Source: Luteitalea sp. (GTDB lineage: Bacteria > Acidobacteriota > Vicinamibacteria > Vicinamibacterales > CAVVIG01). From it: 51,600 nucleotides of DNA. Below the pieces are notes generated by a model, which was not told where the DNA came from, did no database searches, and saw only the letters and a program-made list of their open reading frames with translations. A program made the translations under genes and the position numbers. Shown one piece after another: positions 20,037-28,882 of the stretch. The first letter of the stretch is position 1. Each line of letters starts with the position of its first letter. The stretch lies in assembly GCA_009380045.1 (NCBI GenBank), contig WHSN01000009.1, positions 1 through 51,600 of the forward strand. The letters run 5' to 3'.

Positions 20037-21743
20037 ATGCTCGAGCCGACGTCCAGCCAGCGGCAGCCGACTGACCCCGTGAATCCGATTCCCCGGCCGC
20101 CCTCGCCTTCGGAGCGGGGTCGCACGTGGCAGCTCCTGGCCCTGACGATCGCGGCTGCCACCATCGCCGCCGCGAGCTGGGCGGTACTGCGGCCGGGCGA
20201 GACGTCACCGAAGCCGGTCGAGGCCGGGGTCGAGGTCGAGGCGCCGCCGCCCCTTGCCCCTCCGAAGTCCGTGTATGTGTCTCCAGACGGCAGCGCCGAA
20301 GCCGACGGGAGTCAGACACATCCCCTGGACTTGGGAACCGCGCTCGGCGACGGCGGCCCCGTCGGTCCGGGTGACACGGTTTGGCTGCGCGACGGCATCT
20401 ACCGTGGCACCTTCAGCAGCACCGTGAGCGGCGAACGCGACGCGCCGGTCTACGTCAAGCAGTATCCGGGCGAGCGGGCGGTGCTGGACGGTGCCGGCAC
20501 GCTGGCTGCGACGCTGAACGTGACCGGCTCGGATACCTGGTTCTGGGGTCTCGAAGTCACGAACTCCGATCCAACGCGCGAATTCGAAGAGCCCGGTGAC
20601 GCCGCGACGCGACGCGCGACCGCCATCGCCGTGTCCGGATCGCGCACCCGATTCATCAACATGGTTGTGCACGACGCCCTCAACGGCTTCGTCGTCACCG
20701 CGAAGGCGAGCGACGTCGAGATCGCAGGCTGCCTCGTCTACAACAACGGCATCAGCGATCCACGAGGCGCCTACGGATATGGGTTGCTCCTGGAGAGTGC
20801 CGGTGTCACGAAGGCCGTGGACGTCGTCAGCTTCGGCAACCAGGGCCGGGGAATAGCGGCCTCGACCCAACGGCGATCTGGCGGGACGTTTCTGTTCGAC
20901 GGCGTCATGAGCTTCGATAACGGCCCTTCAGCCACCGCGACGTCCCACCGGACGGAGAATCTCTTCGTGGGGACGCCCGCCGCCGCCGATGTGAAGGTCG
21001 TCGTCACCAACAGCCACCTCTATCACGCCGGCAGGGTCACCGGTCAGAACCTCAGTCTGGCCGGTCCCGGCCGGGCGAACGGGAGCGTCGTCCTCAGTGA
21101 CAGCGTAGTCCTCGGAGGCGCGGTGAGTTTGAGCCTGCTGAACTGGCAGGAGTCGACGGTGAAGGGGAACCTGTTTCAGACGCAAGGGTCGTCGAACCCC
21201 AACGCCGATCAGACGCTGGTCAGCGTCCGCGCGCCTGGCGACAGCCCGGATCCCTATCAGTGGGACGCCAATACCTACGTCGACCAGACCAGCCACGTCT
21301 ACGCATTCGTCTTTCGCGGTGCGACCAATCAGTACGGTGGCGGCAATTTGAGCTTCGACGAGTGGCGGCGCGCCACCCGCTTCGACGCCAACAGCAACTA
21401 CTCGCGCGACGGCCTGACGGGCGTGCGGGTGGCAGTGCGGCCGGACACCTACGAGACCGGCCGGGCCCATCTGGTGGTTCACAATTGGGATCGAAAGGCG
21501 CACGTGCCGGTGTCTCTGGAGAAGGCCGGCTTGAATGCCGGCGACTCGTTCGAGATCGTCGACGTGCGGAACTACGGCGGTCCATCGGTCGTCTCCGGCA
21601 CCTACACGAATGATCCGGTCGAGCTGCCGATGCGGGATGAGTTCGGTGTCTTCGTCATCAGCCGGCGGGCGCCGGCGCGCCCCGCCGCCGCACCCGTCCG
21701 ATCGACAAAAACCGCCGCGGGCGGCGAGCGTCCCCCCTCATGA
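20037..21743 (+). CDS. Membrane-anchored right-handed parallel beta-helix protein, copy 1
   Basis: N-terminal hydrophobic anchor LLALTIAAATIAAASWAVL; VYVSPDGSAEADGSQTHPLDLGTAL, VYVKQYPGERAVLDGAG and repeated short beta-strand turns; paralog of 41461..43137. Confidence 0.75.
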   Translation: MLEPTSSQRQPTDPVNPIPRPPSPSERGRTWQLLALTIAAATIAAASWAVLRPGETSPKPVEAGVEVEAPPPLAPPKSVYVSPDGSAEADGSQTHPLDLGTALGDGGPVGPGDTVWLRDGIYRGTFSSTVSGERDAPVYVKQYPGERAVLDGAGTLAATLNVTGSDTWFWGLEVTNSDPTREFEEPGDAATRRATAIAVSGSRTRFINMVVHDALNGFVVTAKASDVEIAGCLVYNNGISDPRGAYGYGLLLESAGVTKAVDVVSFGNQGRGIAASTQRRSGGTFLFDGVMSFDNGPSATATSHRTENLFVGTPAAADVKVVVTNSHLYHAGRVTGQNLSLAGPGRANGSVVLSDSVVLGGAVSLSLLNWQESTVKGNLFQTQGSSNPNADQTLVSVRAPGDSPDPYQWDANTYVDQTSHVYAFVFRGATNQYGGGNLSFDEWRRATRFDANSNYSRDGLTGVRVAVRPDTYETGRAHLVVHNWDRKAHVPVSLEKAGLNAGDSFEIVDVRNYGGPSVVSGTYTNDPVELPMRDEFGVFVISRRAPARPAAAPVRSTKTAAGGERPPS

Positions 21744-22858
21744 GCGCCGGCCAAGACCGTTTGTCACCTGGGGAGCCTTCGGGAACACGGGATCTTCCCA
21801 AAGGCCGCGAGCGGCTGCTGAAGCTGATCGCGCTCACGATTGGCTCGATCCTCGCCGCGTTGATCGGCGAAGTGACGCTGCGGCTGTTGGCTCCGACGCC
21901 GGACACCGCGCGCGCCGTTCTGCCGGACTCTGAACGCCATTTCGGCTACCCTGGCCATTTCCGTGGCTTTGCCGGCGGCGTGGCGTTTCAGACCAACGAC
22001 GCCGGATTCCGCGGCCGAGACTTCGCGAGCATCGACGGCACGAGGGATCATGTGATTCTCGTGATCGGCGATTCGTACGCCTTCGGGTACGGCGTCGATG
22101 ACGCCGACGCGTTCCCGGCCGTTCTCGAGGCGAACCTCGCGCAACAGTACCCCGGCAAGGCGATCCGGGTGGTGGCGCTGGCGATGCCCGGTTACAATAC
22201 GCGCCAGCAGCTGGCGACGTTGAAAGAGTACGGTCCTCGTCTGCGTCCCCGCCTCGTCCTGATTGCCTACAATCTCAACGACATCCATCAACGGGAGGCC
22301 GATGAGGCGCCGCCGGACGAGGCAGCATCCGAGACCGCAGCCGACCCGGGCTGGAACCTCCGCCCGCGCCGTCTGATTGACAGCGCCCGGGAACGTTCGC
22401 ACCTCGTCCGCTTTCTCCTCCCGCAGGTGGCGGCGCTGGCGCGCGCCGCCCACCTGGCGATCGAAACCGCGGTGACCGCCGAAGTACACGAGTACGTCGC
22501 GGACGGGCCCGCCTGGAAGGACAACCAGCTCGTGCTCCTCCAAACGATCGACTATGCGCGGACAAAACTCGGGGCCGAGGTCGGCCTGATGGTCGTTCCG
22601 TACGTCGTCCAGCTCACCGAGCGTCATCCTCCGGCCACCGCCTACGACGCGGTCATGAAGTTCAGTGCCTCCCACGGCGTGCCGGCGGTGAATGCCTTCG
22701 ATTACTTCCTCGGGCATCGCGCGGGCGCGCTCTGGATCAACCTGTTCGACGCGCATCCAAACGCCACCGGCCACGCGTTGATGGCTCAGGCCGCCTCAGA
22801 CCTCCTCGTGCGAGGCGGACTGCTCGAGACCCCCGTCAAACTGCCCAAGACCCCATGA
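21740..22858 (+). CDS. SGNH/GDSL-type hydrolase, membrane-anchored, copy 1
   Basis: ILVIGDSYAFGYGVDD (GDS block), AYNLNDIHQ, NLFDAHPNATGH (DxHPN block). Confidence 0.82.
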   Translation: MSAGQDRLSPGEPSGTRDLPKGRERLLKLIALTIGSILAALIGEVTLRLLAPTPDTARAVLPDSERHFGYPGHFRGFAGGVAFQTNDAGFRGRDFASIDGTRDHVILVIGDSYAFGYGVDDADAFPAVLEANLAQQYPGKAIRVVALAMPGYNTRQQLATLKEYGPRLRPRLVLIAYNLNDIHQREADEAPPDEAASETAADPGWNLRPRRLIDSARERSHLVRFLLPQVAALARAAHLAIETAVTAEVHEYVADGPAWKDNQLVLLQTIDYARTKLGAEVGLMVVPYVVQLTERHPPATAYDAVMKFSASHGVPAVNAFDYFLGHRAGALWINLFDAHPNATGHALMAQAASDLLVRGGLLETPVKLPKTP

Positions 22859-24699
22859 ACAAGCCAGGAGCTTCCGGTTCGACCTACATTCTCGGCATCT
22901 CGGCCTTCTATCACGACAGTGCCGCCTGCCTGCTTCATGACGGCGCGATCGTGGCGGCGGCGCAAGAGGAGCGCTTCAGCCGGATCAAGGGCGACGCCGC
23001 ATTCCCGATTCGGGCGACCGAGTACTGTCTGAGGGCCGCCGGCATTGCCGCGCGCGATCTGGCGGCGGTGGCGTTCTATGACAAGCCGTTGTTGAAGTTC
23101 GAACGGATTCTGGAGACCTATCTCGGGGTCGTGCCGCGCGGATTGACGTCATTCCTGATGGCTGCGCCGCTGTGGATGAAGGAGAAGCTGCACACCGACT
23201 CGCAGATTCGAAAGGCGCTCGACTACGACGGCGAGATCCTCTACGCCGAGCACCACGAGTCGCATGCGGCCAGCGCCTTCTTCCCGTCTCCATTCGAAGA
23301 GGCGGCGATTCTCACGATTGACGGCGTCGGCGAGTGGGCCACGACATCCTATGGGATCGGAAGGGGCAACACCATCGAGCTCTTGAAAGAGCTGCACTGG
23401 CCCGACTCCCTCGGGCTGCTGTATGCCGCATTCACCTACTACACCGGCTTCAAGGTGAACTCCGGCGAATACAAGGTGATGGGCCTCGCCCCCTACGGCG
23501 AACCCAAGTACGTCGACGTGATCTACAAGGAGCTGATCGATCTGAAAGAGGACGGCTCGTTCGTCCTCAACCAGAAGTACTTCAACTATCTCACCGGGTT
23601 GACGATGACCAACGGCGCCTTCGATCGGCTGTTCGGCGGCCCGGCGCGGACACCCGAATCGAAGCTGACGCAGAAGGAGATGGATCTGGCGCGGTCGGTT
23701 CAGGCCGTCTGCGAGGAGATCATGCTGCGCATGGCGCGGACGGTTCACCGCGAGACCGGGCTGACCGACTGCTGCCTGGCCGGAGGCGTCGCCCTCAACT
23801 GCGTCGGCAACGGCCGGCTGCTGAGAGAAGGTCCCTTCAAGCGGCTGTGGATTCAGCCCGCCGCCGGCGACGCCGGGGGGGCGCTGGGGGTGGCGCTACT
23901 GACGTGGCACCGCTACTTCGCGCAACCGCGGCAGGTGGTTGCCAATCGGGACAGCATGGCCGGCTCATATCTGGGGCCGGCGTACCCGGCCGACGAGATC
24001 GAAGCCTTCCTGGTGTCGCAGGGAGCCGTGTATGCGCGGCTGGATCGCGATGCCCTGCTGTCGTGCACCGCCGATCTCCTGACCCAGGGCAAGATCGTCG
24101 GTTGGTTCGACGGCCGGATGGAATTCGGGCCACGGGCGCTCGGGTCGCGTAGCATTCTCGGCGACGCGCGCAACCCGCGCATGCAGGCCGAAATGAACAT
24201 CAAGATCAAGTTCCGCGAGGGATTCCGGCCCTTTGCGCCGATGGTCCTGCGCGAGCGTGTCAGCGACTACTTCGAGATGGACTGCGAGTCGCCGTACATG
24301 CTGCTGGTCGCACCGGTCAAACGCGAGCGTCAAATTCCTGTGGCCGACCAGCACCGGCGGCTGTGGGGAATCGATCAGCTCAACGTCGTGAGATCCGAGA
24401 TTCCGGCGGTGACGCACGTCGACTACTCGGCGCGCGTGCAGACAGTCTGCCGGGAGGGCAACGCGAACATCTACGACCTGATTTCGAGGTTCGATGAGCG
24501 CACCGGCTGTCCGGTCCTGGTCAATACCTCGTTCAACGTCAGAGGCGAACCGATCGTGTGCAGCCCTGAGGATGCCTACCGCTGCTTCATGCGGACCAAT
24601 ATCGATCATCTGGTGCTGTGGCCGTTCGTGCTGGACAAGACGGCCCAGCCGGAGTGGAAGGAGCGTGGCGATTGGCGCAACGAGTTCCAACTCGACTGA
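22855..24699 (+). CDS. NodU/CmcH-family carbamoyltransferase, copy 1 (SxtI-like context)
   Basis: ILGISAFYHDSAACLLHDGAIVAAAQEERFSRIK; YAEHHESHAASAFF; GGVALNCVGNGRL; MEFGPRALGSRSILGD; FRPFAPMVL; NTSFNVRGEPIVCSP. Confidence 0.95.
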   Translation: MNKPGASGSTYILGISAFYHDSAACLLHDGAIVAAAQEERFSRIKGDAAFPIRATEYCLRAAGIAARDLAAVAFYDKPLLKFERILETYLGVVPRGLTSFLMAAPLWMKEKLHTDSQIRKALDYDGEILYAEHHESHAASAFFPSPFEEAAILTIDGVGEWATTSYGIGRGNTIELLKELHWPDSLGLLYAAFTYYTGFKVNSGEYKVMGLAPYGEPKYVDVIYKELIDLKEDGSFVLNQKYFNYLTGLTMTNGAFDRLFGGPARTPESKLTQKEMDLARSVQAVCEEIMLRMARTVHRETGLTDCCLAGGVALNCVGNGRLLREGPFKRLWIQPAAGDAGGALGVALLTWHRYFAQPRQVVANRDSMAGSYLGPAYPADEIEAFLVSQGAVYARLDRDALLSCTADLLTQGKIVGWFDGRMEFGPRALGSRSILGDARNPRMQAEMNIKIKFREGFRPFAPMVLRERVSDYFEMDCESPYMLLVAPVKRERQIPVADQHRRLWGIDQLNVVRSEIPAVTHVDYSARVQTVCREGNANIYDLISRFDERTGCPVLVNTSFNVRGEPIVCSPEDAYRCFMRTNIDHLVLWPFVLDKTAQPEWKERGDWRNEFQLD

Positions 24700-25079
24700 C
24701 GCCGGCCGAAGGCCGGCGCTTCGGGCTCCTGGTCGGAGGAGCGATGCTGCTGTTCGGCGCCCTCTCCTGGTGGCGCGGACACGAGATGGCGCCGATCGTC
24801 CTCTGGGCGATCGGCGCCTGCCTCACGGTCGCCGGACTGGCGATCCCGGGACGCCTCGGGCCGGTCCACGGGATGTGGATGCAGTTCGCCGAGGCGCTCT
24901 CGAAAATCACCACGCCGATTCTCATGTCGTTGGTGTACTTCCTCGTCGTGCTGCCGACCGGGGTGCTGATGCGTCGCTTCGGGCGCAATCCGCTGGTCCG
25001 GCCGGCGTCTGGAACGAGCTACTGGATCACGCGGACATCACGGCGCGAGCGCCCGGCCGACATGCGTCGCCAGTTTTGA
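24654..25079 (+). CDS. SxtJ-family small membrane protein
   Basis: RLTPAEGRRFGLLVGGAMLLFGALSWWRG...APIVLWAIGACLTVAGL...WMQFAEALSKITTPILMSLVYFLVVLPTGVLMRRFGRNPL; start uncertain (GTG 24654 or TTG 24672), overlaps the carbamoyltransferase 3' end. Confidence 0.75.
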   Translation: MEGAWRLAQRVPTRLTPAEGRRFGLLVGGAMLLFGALSWWRGHEMAPIVLWAIGACLTVAGLAIPGRLGPVHGMWMQFAEALSKITTPILMSLVYFLVVLPTGVLMRRFGRNPLVRPASGTSYWITRTSRRERPADMRRQF

Positions 25080-25110
25080 GAATCTGACGGCAATACGCCA
25101 AGGAGCAGTC

Positions 25111-25269
25111 ATGTCACAGCACGGTCTGTCACGAGAAATGTGGATGTTCATGCAGGAGCGCAAGAAATGGTGGCTGGTGCCGCTGATCATCGTCATGACG
25201 GTGATCGGCAGCCTGCTGGTCCTGGCACAGGGCTCGGTACTGGCTCCGTTCATTTACACGATCTTCTAA
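25111..25269 (+). CDS. SxtK-like (DUF5989-type) 52-aa single-TM protein; not in the supplied ORF track
   Basis: Manual translation: MSQHGLSREMWMFMQERKKWWLVPLIIVMTVIGSLLVLAQGSVLAPFIYTIF*; preceded by aaggagcag (RBS-like); located directly after SxtJ-like gene. Confidence 0.78.
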   Translation: MSQHGLSREMWMFMQERKKWWLVPLIIVMTVIGSLLVLAQGSVLAPFIYTIF

Positions 25270-25277
25270 CCGCGCCC

Positions 25278-27125
25278 ATGGCTGTCAGACCGGCCGACAT
25301 CGCCGCCTCGCGTGAGGTGGCCCATCCCCCGGGCGCGTGGGCGGAGACCGCAGGCGCGTCCCTGCCGGAGGGGACGCGCCTGGCGTGGGCGCGCGGGGCG
25401 ATGGTCGAGCTGCCGCGCGGGCAGGCCCCCGTCCTGTCGTGGTGGGCGGCGGAGCCGGGCGGAGGCACGCCGCTCGTGTGGGCTGATGACGACGATCTGA
25501 CGTGGGTGTACTTCGGATCGCAGGATCCGCGTCTTGGAGCGGCGGAGGCGCTCTCAGCCGTCTGGATCCGGCGCCTGATGACATCCCCCCAGCTCGCAAC
25601 CACGCTGTCGGGCGCGTTCGCGTTGTTCGTGATCGACAAGGCCGACCGGACCATTCTGGTGATCGGAGATCGGCTTGGTATCCAGGCGCTTCACTACGGC
25701 AGGGACGGCAGTGGGACGTGGCGCACCGGCACCCATCTGATGTGGCTGCTCCTGGCCAGCGGTCACGACGGCAGCGTCAACGAAGACGGATTCCTGAGCC
25801 ATGTCGCGTTCGGCTACGGCGTGGACCCGCATCGCGAAATCTACCGGGGGGTCAGCGTCGTGCCGCCGTCCGGCTATCTTCGCGTCGGAAACGACCGCTG
25901 CACGGCGGACACGTACTGGAGCGCGCCGGAGCCCTCACGGTCCAGCCGCCTGGCCGATGCCGCCCCACTTGCCGCGATCCTGCGATCCGCCATGCACGCC
26001 GGCATCGATCGCGCCGGTGTGTTCCTGGGACTGACGGCGGGCAAGGACAGCCTCTGCCTGGCGAGCGCCATCGCCGCGGACGGGTCGGCGCTTCAGAGCG
26101 GCACGTTCGGGGTTGCCGGCTGCGCCGATCATGTCCAGGCGGCCGAGGTGTCCCTCGCGCAACGCTGGTCCCACGTCGCAGGCGGCGTGTGCGACGAGAT
26201 TGAGTTCTTCGCCTGGGCGGATCACATCGCGCTTCATTCCGCCGGGCTGTCAACCGCCTCCTACGTCGACATGGCCGCGTTCGTCGCCACGCACGTGCCG
26301 CGCGGCTCGGCGTTCGTCATGGGCGAGGGTGGCGAGTGCGTGCGCGACTTCTTTGGATCGGAGGGACGATCTCCGCTCGACACGCTGCTCAACGACTACA
26401 TGACACCGGTCGGTTATCTTCAGGCGACCCTGGCCGGCCGGCTGGTTGGCAGGCTGGGTGCCTACCCCGCCGACCTGCTCGAGGCGTTGCGCACGGCGAC
26501 CGGGACGCGGGACGACCGCGATTTCGTCTCCTACTTCTACCGCTACCAGCGGATGCCGGGCAATTTCTCGCTGCGTCACGCCGTCCTGAGCCCGATCCGG
26601 CCGCGGCTCACGCCGTTTCTCGATGCCCGCTTCATCGATGCCACCTACGCTCTGTCCACGGCCGAGCACGCGAGCTCCGAGATTCATCGCCGCATCATCA
26701 GCAGCGCGCAGCCTTCGCTGCTGAAGTTTTTCTCTGCCCCGGTCCAGACCAATCGTCCTACCCAGGACTGGCCGGCGCGTTTCCCGCGCCTGGCTCGGAG
26801 CCTCTCAGACGCGCTGCAGCGGCTGCTGCCGTCGAGCGACGACGTGCTGGACCCGCCAGGAGTGGTCGCGCTGTGCGATGCCGCGATCGCGCAGCCATCG
26901 AGAGCGGTGTATCACCTCTTCCGGCTGTTCTCGTTCGTCACGGCGCGCGCCATGCTCCGCCAGCAGGCCGCCGAACGGCTGGCGACGATTGAAGCCGAGT
27001 GCGTCGCGCTGTCACCCGCGCTTCCCGGCACCCTCACCGGCCCTCGCGCTGCCGTTCCATCGGCCGGCGAGCGCCTGCACCCGACTGGAGAGCCTGCATC
27101 CTCATGTGCGGTATTGCCGGACTAG
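25278..27125 (+). CDS. Asparagine-synthase-like protein lacking the N-terminal catalytic Cys, with variant PP-loop
   Basis: ATG at 25278, N-terminus MAVRPADIAASREV (no MCG); retains DRLGIQALHYGRDG; GLTAGKDSLCLAS where canonical AsnB has SGGLDSS. Confidence 0.75.
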   Translation: MAVRPADIAASREVAHPPGAWAETAGASLPEGTRLAWARGAMVELPRGQAPVLSWWAAEPGGGTPLVWADDDDLTWVYFGSQDPRLGAAEALSAVWIRRLMTSPQLATTLSGAFALFVIDKADRTILVIGDRLGIQALHYGRDGSGTWRTGTHLMWLLLASGHDGSVNEDGFLSHVAFGYGVDPHREIYRGVSVVPPSGYLRVGNDRCTADTYWSAPEPSRSSRLADAAPLAAILRSAMHAGIDRAGVFLGLTAGKDSLCLASAIAADGSALQSGTFGVAGCADHVQAAEVSLAQRWSHVAGGVCDEIEFFAWADHIALHSAGLSTASYVDMAAFVATHVPRGSAFVMGEGGECVRDFFGSEGRSPLDTLLNDYMTPVGYLQATLAGRLVGRLGAYPADLLEALRTATGTRDDRDFVSYFYRYQRMPGNFSLRHAVLSPIRPRLTPFLDARFIDATYALSTAEHASSEIHRRIISSAQPSLLKFFSAPVQTNRPTQDWPARFPRLARSLSDALQRLLPSSDDVLDPPGVVALCDAAIAQPSRAVYHLFRLFSFVTARAMLRQQAAERLATIEAECVALSPALPGTLTGPRAAVPSAGERLHPTGEPASSCAVLPD

Positions 27126-28882
27126 TTGGCGGCCGCTGGCGCCCCGAGCAGCTCGACGCCATGGTCGCCAGCCAGCGGCATCGGGGGCCCGATGCGTCGG
27201 CGGTACACATCGACGTCGAGCGCGCGGTCGGCCTTGGCCACAACCGACTGAGCATTCTCGATCTGTCCCGGGCGGGCCTCCAGCCGATGGCCAGCCATGA
27301 CGGCCGTTACTGGATCGCGTTCAACGGCGAAGTCTACAACTACCTCGAGCTCAAAGCGGAGCTCGATACGTATCCGTACCGAAGCGCCACCGATACGGAG
27401 GTGATTCTCGCCGCCTACGAGCGGTGGGGCGTCGCGTGCCTGCACCGCTTCGTCGGCATGTTCGCGTTCCTCATCTGGGACCGGCACGAGCGGAGGTTGA
27501 TCGCCGCGCGTGACCGCTTCGGTGTCAAGCCGCTCGTCTACCATCGCCGGAATGACGGGTCGCTCGTCCTGGCCAGCGAGATCCGGGCGCTGCACGCTGC
27601 GGGCGTGCCGGCGGCCCCGGACGCCACGACATGGGCGACGTATCTGACCTACGGCCTGAGCGATCACTCCGAGCGGACATTCTGGGACGGCATCTCCTCG
27701 CTGGCGCCCGGGTGCGCGTTGACCTGGCACAACGGTCAGACGCGAACGTGGCAATGGTACGACCTCAAGGAACAGATCGGGGTCGAACTGGACACGCGGC
27801 CGATCGAGGTGGTGCGGGAGGAGTATCTCGGGCTGCTCGCCGAGAGTGTCCGTTTCAGGTTCCGGGCCGATGTGCCGGTCGGCGTCAACCTGAGTGGCGG
27901 CCTCGACTCCTCCACCCTGCTCGGACTGGTGCAGCAGGTTCAGGGCGCCGGCAGCAACGTCACCGCCTTCACGTTCGTCACCGGTGATCCAAGGTACGAC
28001 GAGCTGCCGTGGGTTCAGCAGATGCTGGCCCGAACCGAGCATCCATCGGTGGTCTGCCGGCTGCGGGCGGGCGACGTGCCCGACCTCGCCGCGTCCGTAC
28101 AACTGCACCAGGACGAGCCATTCGGCGGACTGCCGACGCTGGCCTACGCGCGGCTCTTCGAGCGGGCGCGTGACGCCGGCGTGACCGTCCTGCTCGACGG
28201 CCAGGGCATGGACGAACAGTGGGCCGGCTACGACTACTATGTTCAGGCGATGCAGGGGGGCCCGACACCGCTGGTGCAGGGCATGCGTGAGAAGCCGGTC
28301 CGGCCGCATTGCTTGACGCCCGAGCTGGCCCGGCGCGCCGAACCGTTCGAAGCGCCCACCCCGTTTCCCGATGCCTTGCGCAACGCGCAGTTCCGCGATG
28401 CGCGGTACACCAAGATTCCTCGGGCGCTGCGGTTCAACGACCGCGTCTCCATGCGATCGTCCATCGAACTGCGTGAGCCGTTTCTCGACCACCGGATGTT
28501 CGAGCTCGCGCTCCGCCAGCCGGCCGATCGTAAGATCGCGGAGGGGATGCACAAGTGCCTCCTGCGTCAGCTGACCGAGCAGCTGCTGCCGGAAGGCCTG
28601 ATCGAAGCCCCCAAGCGTCCGGTGCAGACTCCCCAGCGCGAGTGGCTGGCCGGCGAGCTGCGAGAATGGGCCGACAGCACCATCGAGCGCGGGCTCACTG
28701 CCTACGGGGGGGTGTGGCTCGACGCGGACGCCGTTCGAGCCGAGTGGCGGCGCTACTGTCTCGGCGGCTCCGACAACAGCTTCTACGTCTGGCAATGGAT
28801 CAGCGTCGGACTATTCGCGTCGAGACCTCCGACGCGGTCCGAGACGAATGCGCAGTTCAAGGAGATGGCGCGACCAGTATGA
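27104..28882 (+). CDS. asnB: Asparagine synthase (glutamine-hydrolysing) family amidotransferase
   Basis: MCGIAGLVGG, NGEVYNYLEL, RDRFGVKPLVY, NLSGGLDSSTLLG; overlaps upstream gene by 22 bp. Confidence 0.92.
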   Translation: MCGIAGLVGGRWRPEQLDAMVASQRHRGPDASAVHIDVERAVGLGHNRLSILDLSRAGLQPMASHDGRYWIAFNGEVYNYLELKAELDTYPYRSATDTEVILAAYERWGVACLHRFVGMFAFLIWDRHERRLIAARDRFGVKPLVYHRRNDGSLVLASEIRALHAAGVPAAPDATTWATYLTYGLSDHSERTFWDGISSLAPGCALTWHNGQTRTWQWYDLKEQIGVELDTRPIEVVREEYLGLLAESVRFRFRADVPVGVNLSGGLDSSTLLGLVQQVQGAGSNVTAFTFVTGDPRYDELPWVQQMLARTEHPSVVCRLRAGDVPDLAASVQLHQDEPFGGLPTLAYARLFERARDAGVTVLLDGQGMDEQWAGYDYYVQAMQGGPTPLVQGMREKPVRPHCLTPELARRAEPFEAPTPFPDALRNAQFRDARYTKIPRALRFNDRVSMRSSIELREPFLDHRMFELALRQPADRKIAEGMHKCLLRQLTEQLLPEGLIEAPKRPVQTPQREWLAGELREWADSTIERGLTAYGGVWLDADAVRAEWRRYCLGGSDNSFYVWQWISVGLFASRPPTRSETNAQFKEMARPV

